From: Ignavibacteriaceae bacterium
GTDB lineage: Bacteria; Bacteroidota; Ignavibacteria; Ignavibacteriales; Ignavibacteriaceae
Length of the DNA stretch: 11,897 nucleotides
NCBI GenBank assembly: GCA_031292465.1
Contig: JARLHB010000184.1
Span: 1-11,897 of the forward strand
Direction: 5' to 3'
Part shown: one piece after another, positions 7,094-11,897 of the stretch
Numbering within the stretch: the first letter of the stretch is position 1
Layout: each line of letters opens with the position of its first letter
Made by a program: the position numbers and the translations under genes
Notes under the pieces: model-generated
What the model saw: only the letters and a program-made list of their open reading frames with translations
What the model was told of the DNA's origin: nothing
Database searches by the model: none

Positions 7094-8353
7094 CTAAATT
7101 TTATTCAGCACTTCTGACAGGCCTTTGGCGATATTCTCCCTGTTAAATTCGTTTATTTTAGATTTGTCTAAAATAATATTTGCAGTTTTTGCAAATATTT
7201 CTTTCGCACTCCGGTCATAGCTGAACATCATTCCTGCTTTTGTACTATCAAGAATGTTTTTTACTTCGTCATTGTCGTTACCGAATGCAATTATTGGTTT
7301 ACCAATACGCAGGTACTCAAAAAGTTTTCCGGGAACATGCCGCGGTTCTGTAGCACATACTAATAGGTATGATGCATTACTTAATTCTGTCAGCATTTCA
7401 TTGTATGGTAAAAATCCTAAATATTGGGTTACCGGCGTTAAACCGTTATTCTCAATCGTTTGTTTAATCCCGGGACTAACAGTGCCGATGAATTTTATTC
7501 TTAATTTACGGCCGTTGTCTATTTCTTTCTTTACCTGCTGCCAGAACTTCGGCGTGTTTTGAAAATCAAATATATTACCTGCATGAACTATTGTCTCTTC
7601 TTCATTGTTAGGTTTTTCATTTGATATATTCTTAAAATCTTCTTCATCATATCCCCAATACAACGAATTGGATTTGTTATTAAGAAATGGATATTTTTTT
7701 ATATAATCATCTTGCATGGTTTTAGTTACAAAGACCGCCGAATTAGAGCTTTTAAGCACCTTTTTCTCAAGGTAATTATCAAGCGCCAGGGTAGGCTTAC
7801 TCCTTTTAAAATTCTTATAATAAATGATATCAACCCATGGATCAATAAAAACAGGGATATGAGGAATTTTAAATATTTTGCTTAGTTTCAGCCCTACTAA
7901 ATGTGTTGTGTGCGGTGGGCCTATAGTTATTATTGCATCAATCTTTTCTTTTTCTAAATAAGAGGAGCCTTTTTTTACGGCAGGAAAATACCATCCTATT
8001 CTTGCATCCGGGATGAATAAGTTCATTCTTATCCAAATCGATATCCTGTGCGTTAAACTTTTGTTAACTCTTGAAATAGTTTCCGAAGCAACAAGCTGTT
8101 CATCTTTCTTTTTGCCGGTGAATTTTTTGTATATGTTGAAGGGCTCAAAAGATTTTGCTTTAACAACCACCAGTTTCTTGTTTATATCATTTAACAGACT
8201 TTCATCTTTACTGGAAAAAGTATCTTCTTCTACAGTAAGCACAGAAGGCTGCCATCCGAATTCCGGCAGATACTTGATCATTTTCAGCGGCCAATGGAGG
8301 GATGCCTTTACAGATGGTGGCCAGTAATATGTTATGAATAATACTTTTTTCAT
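7094..8353 (-). CDS. GT-B glycosyltransferase, family 4-like
   Basis: 419 residues with the two Rossmann domains of a GT-B enzyme. The N-terminus 'KKVLFITYYWPPSVKASLHW' followed by 'KYLPEFGWQPSVLT' is typical of GT4-like proteins of surface-glycan loci. A 'DAIITIGPPHTTHLVGLKL' segment and 'PVFIDPWVD' continue the acceptor domain. The donor domain contains 'IVHAGNIFDFQN', 'FLPYNEMLTELSNASYLLVC' and 'PGKLFEYLRIGKPIIAFG', in which Glu346 is the likely ribose-binding glutamate. It has no signal peptide and acts in the cytoplasm; sugar and acceptor are unknown. The ATG at 8353 has no strong ribosome-binding site. It lies 40 nt downstream of the methyltransferase gene in the same direction, so the two are probably co-transcribed. 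It faces the T9SS gene tail to tail. Confidence 0.87.
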   Translation of the reverse strand: MKKVLFITYYWPPSVKASLHWPLKMIKYLPEFGWQPSVLTVEEDTFSSKDESLLNDINKKLVVVKAKSFEPFNIYKKFTGKKKDEQLVASETISRVNKSLTHRISIWIRMNLFIPDARIGWYFPAVKKGSSYLEKEKIDAIITIGPPHTTHLVGLKLSKIFKIPHIPVFIDPWVDIIYYKNFKRSKPTLALDNYLEKKVLKSSNSAVFVTKTMQDDYIKKYPFLNNKSNSLYWGYDEEDFKNISNEKPNNEEETIVHAGNIFDFQNTPKFWQQVKKEIDNGRKLRIKFIGTVSPGIKQTIENNGLTPVTQYLGFLPYNEMLTELSNASYLLVCATEPRHVPGKLFEYLRIGKPIIAFGNDNDEVKNILDSTKAGMMFSYDRSAKEIFAKTANIILDKSKINEFNRENIAKGLSEVLNKI

Positions 8354-8393
8354 AAATAAAAATATCTTAATACAGAATAAGAAATAATTTTAA

Positions 8394-8993
8394 TCAAGCT
8401 TGTTTTACTCCAACAAAGCTTATTACAACTCCCACACCGGAATGAAATTCTCCTTCGGATAACATAACCTCTTCTTTACGTAAAATCTCAGTAAATAAAG
8501 GGTGAAAATTGCGTCTTATATCATCGATATTATAAAGTTGATCCAAAATTTTAGGGCCGCCTGACGTTCTGCCAAGCTGCTCTTTTTCAAATACCTGAAG
8601 GATAATTTTGCCGCCGGGCTTTAAGGCTTCTATTGCAAGTTCATGAACCTTTTTGCTTAATTCATATTCCATATGGACAAATATAATCCCCACAGCATCA
8701 TATACAGCTTTCTCCGGCGTAAAATCTTCAAGAGATTCTACATTATAATTAATACTGACACTATTTTCTTTAGCTAAATTTAATGCCTTTGTTTTTGCCT
8801 GTTTACTCGAGTCAACAGCATCAACCAGCCAGCCTTGTTTTGCAGCATAAACAGCATTTCGTCCTTCGCCCTCGCCAAGTTGTAAAAGCCTTCCGGGCTT
8901 TAACTTAGCAAGTTGAACTTTAAATAATTCATTAGGCTGAACGTCATATACATATTCGCTGTTGGAATATCTTTCGTCCCAAAACATACTCAT
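8394..8993 (-). CDS. Class I SAM-dependent methyltransferase, TehB-like
   Basis: 199 residues from the chosen start. It begins 'MSMFWDERYSNSEYVYDVQP', the usual N-terminus of a TehB-like methyltransferase family. The SAM-binding motif I is 'LLQLGEGEGRNAVYAA' (GEGEGRN at 40-46), with Asp61 at the end of strand 2 as the likely ribose-binding acid, followed by 'LKPGGKIILQVFE'. The substrate is unknown; TehB itself acts on tellurite, but most relatives are uncharacterised small-molecule methylases. The reading frame extends upstream to an ATG at 9053. Those 20 residues are atypical (Asn/Tyr/Phe-rich), and a TATAAT-like box falls inside them, so 8993 is preferred. It is transcribed away from the polyketide synthase gene, with about 128 nt between the two starts. 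Confidence 0.8.
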   Translation of the reverse strand: MSMFWDERYSNSEYVYDVQPNELFKVQLAKLKPGRLLQLGEGEGRNAVYAAKQGWLVDAVDSSKQAKTKALNLAKENSVSINYNVESLEDFTPEKAVYDAVGIIFVHMEYELSKKVHELAIEALKPGGKIILQVFEKEQLGRTSGGPKILDQLYNIDDIRRNFHPLFTEILRKEEVMLSEGEFHSGVGVVISFVGVKQA

Positions 8994-9041
8994 ATTGCAC
9001 TCGTACTTGTTATCATAAATAGTGTAGTTAAACTTAAATAT

Positions 9042-9047
9042 ATTATA
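9042..9047 (-). promoter_or_regulatory. Possible -10 box (TATAAT) for the - strand methyltransferase
   Basis: Read on the - strand, 9047-9042 is TATAAT, about 50 nt upstream of the preferred start at 8993. No good -35 box is seen at 16-18 nt, so this rests on the -10 alone in an AT-rich gap. It would make the 9053 start impossible for this transcript. Confidence 0.25.
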
Positions 9048-9112
9048 ACGCAAATTGAAATTTGGAAAAACAATAATTATGGATTTCCTTAATTGTTACT
9101 TTAACAAAATCT

Positions 9113-9124
9113 GGAGAAAAAATG
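9113..9124 (+). promoter_or_regulatory. Ribosome-binding site of the type III PKS gene
   Basis: GGAG at 9113-9116 lies five bases before the ATG at 9122, which fixes the start of the polyketide synthase. The 9054-9112 gap must hold its promoter, but I cannot name convincing -35/-10 boxes there on the + strand. Confidence 0.7.
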
Positions 9125-10216
9125 CTGATTGACATTGCTTTAGCAAATCCTCCGTTTAAAGTTTCCCAGGCGAGAGCCGCAGAAGAGCTAAAAGACAGAA
9201 TGCCCGGTGGAGCGGCAGTCCGCAGAATGATTGATATTGCAGCTGCTCATTCCGGTATTGAATCCCGGTACATCTCTTTTTCTGATACCGATGAAAATGC
9301 CGCAGAAAAATTCTATTCTAAGGATGGGGAATATATAAGCCCAAATACAAAAACCAGAATGGTTGAATATGAAAAATGGTCAAAGATAATTGCAAAAAAT
9401 GCAGTTCAAAAGTTAATTAAAGAAAATGATATAGATATTTCAAAAATTAACCGCCTGGTTACCATTTCTTGTACAGGATTTTTTGCGCCGGGATTAGATT
9501 ATTACCTGATAGATGAGTTCAAAATTCCTATGAATGTTAAACGCACTAATATAGGATTCATGGGATGTGCTGCGTCAGTTATAGGATTTAACACGGTTTT
9601 AGACGCGATGAATAATGCGTCCGGTAACGATATAAATACTTTATTAGTTTCGGTTGAATTATGCAGTCTGCATCTTCAGACAGAACCAACACGTGACAAT
9701 ATTCTTGCAAATATGATTTTTGCAGACGGCTGCGGCGCTGCCTTCTTTTCTAATTCATCAAGGTACAGCCAACGGGTAAAAATGAAAATAATTTCAACAG
9801 ATTCAATTTTGTTCAAAAACTCAGCCGAATATATGGGATGGAAAATAGGCAATAATGGTTTCGAAATGATTCTTTCATCAAACCTGCCTAAGATTATTTC
9901 TAACGAAGCTGTACCGGCTATAAAGGATATGTTATCGCGTTACGGATTAAGCATAAGTTCAATTAACCACTGGGCCCTGCATCCGGGCGGCAGGGCGATT
10001 CTAGATGCATTGCAGATAGGATTAAATTTACCGGACGAATTGATGCTTCCGTCACGGGATGTATTAAAACACTTTGGTAATATGTCTTCAGCTTCAATTC
10101 TTTTTGTTATAAAAGAAATTTTAATTTCAGGAAAAATTAAAAAGGATGATATTTGCTGTGCTGTTGCTTTTGGACCGGGACTTACCATGGAAACCGCCTT
10201 ATTTAAGGCTTTATAA
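9122..10216 (+). CDS. Type III polyketide synthase (chalcone/stilbene synthase superfamily)
   Basis: 364 residues, the normal length for bacterial type III PKSs. The catalytic triad is complete: Cys149 in 'GFMGCAAS', His287 in 'WALHPGGRAIL' and Asn320 in 'FGNMSSASI'. The C-H-N spacing (138 and 33 residues) is almost that of plant chalcone synthase (139 and 33). Other family blocks are 'TISCTGFFAPGLDYYL', 'NMIFADGCGAAFF' and the C-terminal 'AFGPGLTMETALF'. These homodimers extend an acyl-CoA starter with malonyl-CoA and cyclise the chain without an acyl-carrier protein. Followed by a methyltransferase and a flavoprotein, it most resembles SrsA-type alkylresorcinol synthases or BpsA-type alkylpyrone synthases. 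The choice between resorcinol and pyrone, and the starter length, is not decided by what I can see. It is probably the first gene of its operon. Confidence 0.93.
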   Translation: MLIDIALANPPFKVSQARAAEELKDRMPGGAAVRRMIDIAAAHSGIESRYISFSDTDENAAEKFYSKDGEYISPNTKTRMVEYEKWSKIIAKNAVQKLIKENDIDISKINRLVTISCTGFFAPGLDYYLIDEFKIPMNVKRTNIGFMGCAASVIGFNTVLDAMNNASGNDINTLLVSVELCSLHLQTEPTRDNILANMIFADGCGAAFFSNSSRYSQRVKMKIISTDSILFKNSAEYMGWKIGNNGFEMILSSNLPKIISNEAVPAIKDMLSRYGLSISSINHWALHPGGRAILDALQIGLNLPDELMLPSRDVLKHFGNMSSASILFVIKEILISGKIKKDDICCAVAFGPGLTMETALFKAL

Positions 10217-10261
10217 TTTAACATTTTGCAATCCACCTATTTATTATTTGGGTATTCAAGT

Positions 10262-10948
10262 ATGCAAAGAAGCTATTATCCTGAAATAATGGATGACTTT
10301 TCTATTAAAGACGGGAGAATAGATAAAGCACTAAAAGAATTAAAAATTATAAATTATTTCCTCGGCGGTAATTCGGCTACAAAGGCAGGAATTAAAAAAT
10401 TACTTAAAATTATCCCGGAAAATTGTGAAGTAAAAATCCTTGATGCAGGTTCAGGAACTTCCGACGTATTATTCTCTCTAAAGCATATCATAGCAAATCC
10501 AAAATATTTCTCTATGGACATTAATATAAGAACCTGCAATTTTATTAAGACAAATTCTCCGGCTTTTAATATTATCTGCGGTAATATATTAGAATTCCCA
10601 TTAAAAAATGAAGTAACTGACATTGCTCACGCATCATTGTTTCTACATCATTTCCACGAAGAAAAAATTAAAGAAATAATCAAAAGCTTAATTAACTCTA
10701 CCAAGTATGGTGTAGTAATAAATGATTTACGGCGTTCTGTATTAGCATATTGGGGGATAAAAATTTTAACTAAGATGTTTTCAAAAAGCGAAATGGTTAA
10801 AAATGATGGCCCTCTTTCTGTTAAGCGTGCTTTTGTAAAGAAAGACCTATTGGATATTCTCAGAGACCTGAATATTGAACGTTTTCAAATAAAACGGAAA
10901 TGGGCATTCAGGTGGCTAATAATTATATATAAGAATAGGCTCAACTAA
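10262..10948 (+). CDS. Class I SAM-dependent methyltransferase of the type III PKS operon
   Basis: 228 residues. The N-terminal helix region 'PEIMDDFSIKDGRIDKALKE' followed by 'INYFLGG' is the lead-in seen in methyltransferases next to type III PKSs. The SAM site is 'ILDAGSGTSDVLFSL' (Asp61 to Thr66) and the motif IV-like region is 'ASLFLHHFHEE' at 124-134. The C-terminal 'DLRRSVLAYWGIKIL' and 'DGPLSVKRAF' blocks also fit this subfamily. The likely task is O- or C-methylation of the polyketide phenol or quinone, as SrsB does in S. griseus; this is inferred from position. An upstream TTG at 10226 extends the frame by 12 residues with no family resemblance, so the ATG at 10262 is preferred, although its ribosome-binding site is poor (a GGG at 10250-10252). 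It lies 45 nt after the PKS stop and 6 nt before the flavoprotein. Confidence 0.85.
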   Translation: MQRSYYPEIMDDFSIKDGRIDKALKELKIINYFLGGNSATKAGIKKLLKIIPENCEVKILDAGSGTSDVLFSLKHIIANPKYFSMDINIRTCNFIKTNSPAFNIICGNILEFPLKNEVTDIAHASLFLHHFHEEKIKEIIKSLINSTKYGVVINDLRRSVLAYWGIKILTKMFSKSEMVKNDGPLSVKRAFVKKDLLDILRDLNIERFQIKRKWAFRWLIIIYKNRLN

Positions 10949-10954
10949 GTTTAT

Positions 10955-11897
10955 ATGACTAATTGCGATCATGAAATTACCATTATTGGCGGCGGGCCGG
11001 CGGGTTCAGCGGCGGCTATGAAACTTGCTCTTTTAGGCTTTGATGTATGCATTATTGAAAAGAAAAATTTTCCGCGTGAAACTTTATGCGGGGAATTCAT
11101 TTCGCGGGAAGTTATTGAAAACTTAAGGCGATTGGAAATTTATGACGAATTTATTTCGTTATGCCCGAATCCAATAAAATATTTCAGGCTATTAAATGAT
11201 GATGGCAAAGAAATATCTGCAAGTCTTAACTTCCCTGCATTCGGATTGAGACGCTCGGTGTTTGATAATTATTTGCTTGAGAATGCTAAACGGAAAAACA
11301 TTAAAGTTATCCAGCCTGCCGAAGTTAAAGAAATAAGACGCGAAGGGGAATCTTTTTTATTAAGACTAAAAAATAAAAATTCTGAAGATTTTTATATAAG
11401 ATCAGGGCATGTTATTGCAGCTTACGGTAAACAAAATATCCTTGATAAATCGCTGGAAAGAAATTTTGTTAATTACAGATCAAACCTGAATGGAGTTAAA
11501 ATTCATCTTGCAGACACGCTTCTGAATAAATTTGATAAGGAAGAAATTCGGATTTATCTGTCTGATGGTTTTTATTGTGGTATAAATGCCGTTGATAATA
11601 ATTACATAACTATTTGCTTTCTGGAGAAAAGGAAAAATAATAATTCCCCTCCAAGAGAGAGTTTATTAAATCACATATCACATTCCGTAAAATTCAAAAA
11701 TCTTTTTAAGCCCGGTTTTGAAGGGTATGTGAAATCAGAAATGATTTATGGAACAGGGAATATTTTCTTCGGGAAGCGAAGTACGAATGAAAATGGAATA
11801 TTTATGATTGGGGATGCTGCGGGAGTAATTGCTCCTATAACAGGAGATGGAATAGGCATGGCATTTCAATCAGCAGAAATTATTTCGCAAATATTAA
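10955..11897 (+). CDS. FAD-dependent oxidoreductase (geranylgeranyl reductase/monooxygenase-like), 3' truncated by window end
   Basis: An open frame of 314 codons from the ATG at 10955 to the window edge with no stop. The N-terminus is an FAD-binding Rossmann fold: 'ITIIGGGPAGSAAAMKL' with GxGxxG at 12-17 and Glu35 at the end of the second strand. 'FPRETLCGEFIS' (Cys45-Gly-Glu) is typical of the FixC/geranylgeranyl-reductase branch. The second FAD motif is 'GDAAGVIAPITGDGIGMAF' beginning at Gly286. About 60-90 residues of C-terminus are probably missing, judged from usual family lengths near 380-400. By analogy with SrsC it could hydroxylate the alkylresorcinol ring toward a quinone, or it could reduce a chain or quinone. 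It starts 6 nt after the methyltransferase stop, a clear operon arrangement. The first 70 bases are locally GC-rich, reflecting Gly/Ala codons of the Rossmann loop. Confidence 0.87.
   Translation, partial: MTNCDHEITIIGGGPAGSAAAMKLALLGFDVCIIEKKNFPRETLCGEFISREVIENLRRLEIYDEFISLCPNPIKYFRLLNDDGKEISASLNFPAFGLRRSVFDNYLLENAKRKNIKVIQPAEVKEIRREGESFLLRLKNKNSEDFYIRSGHVIAAYGKQNILDKSLERNFVNYRSNLNGVKIHLADTLLNKFDKEEIRIYLSDGFYCGINAVDNNYITICFLEKRKNNNSPPRESLLNHISHSVKFKNLFKPGFEGYVKSEMIYGTGNIFFGKRSTNENGIFMIGDAAGVIAPITGDGIGMAFQSAEIISQIL

Noticed and set aside
7254..8327. Open frames of about 100 codons on the + strand opposite the GT4-like gene
   Set aside because: They are antisense shadows of a clearly conserved glycosyltransferase and their products show no recognisable motif.
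8994..9053. N-terminal extension of the TehB-like methyltransferase to an ATG at 9053
   Set aside because: The extra 20 residues do not resemble the family N-terminus, which begins at the Met at 8993, and a TATAAT-like box falls inside the extension.
9069..9097. AACAAT/ATTGTT inverted repeat in the divergent gap before the PKS gene, as a possible operator
   Set aside because: Six-base AT-rich arms recur easily in this sequence; there is no second copy and no nearby regulator gene.
10226..10261. TTG start giving a 12-residue longer PKS-operon methyltransferase
   Set aside because: The added residues have no family resemblance and no good ribosome-binding site; the ATG at 10262 fits the expected N-terminus.

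Overview
The window is AT-rich (roughly one third GC by eye). It ends a secreted protein with a type IX secretion (T9SS) type A sorting domain of the 'NYPNPFNPST' kind. That domain, with the codon style and gene content, points to a Bacteroidota/Chlorobiota-group bacterium, most likely a member of the Ignavibacteria. This placement is an inference from protein flavour; there is no rRNA or other marker here.

Region 1 (35-5327, + strand) is part of a surface-polysaccharide locus (O-antigen, capsule or similar). It holds a Wzx-type flippase, a CgeB-like GT-B glycosyltransferase, a GT8-like glycosyltransferase with a DxD motif, an FdtA/QdtA-type cupin sugar 3,4-ketoisomerase, and a DegT/StrS PLP aminotransferase. 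The last three genes are packed end to end (stop|ATG, then ATGA overlap). Together the cupin and the aminotransferase predict a dTDP-3-amino-3,6-dideoxyhexose (Fuc3N/Qui3N type). The dTDP-glucose steps and any N-acyltransferase are not in this window.

Region 2 (5328-7093) starts with a 334-nt leader carrying a near-perfect sigma70-type promoter (TTGACT-16-TATAAT) and a doubtful small ORF. It continues with a secreted Ycf48/BNR-like beta-propeller protein with six visible repeat motifs, five of them spaced exactly 41 residues apart, and a C-terminal T9SS domain. A hairpin in the convergent gap probably ends transcription.

Region 3 (7094-8993, - strand) holds a TehB-like class I methyltransferase followed by a GT-B family 4-like glycosyltransferase.

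Region 4 (9122-11897, + strand), divergent from region 3, is a type III polyketide synthase with an intact Cys-His-Asn triad, a class I methyltransferase, and an FAD-dependent oxidoreductase that runs off the window end. This gene order resembles srsABC of Streptomyces griseus, which makes alkylresorcinols, their methyl ethers and derived quinones, so a phenolic lipid or lipoquinone product is the leading hypothesis. The cassette and the aminosugar module are the most interesting content. I saw no tRNA, rRNA, CRISPR array, insertion sequence or integrase.
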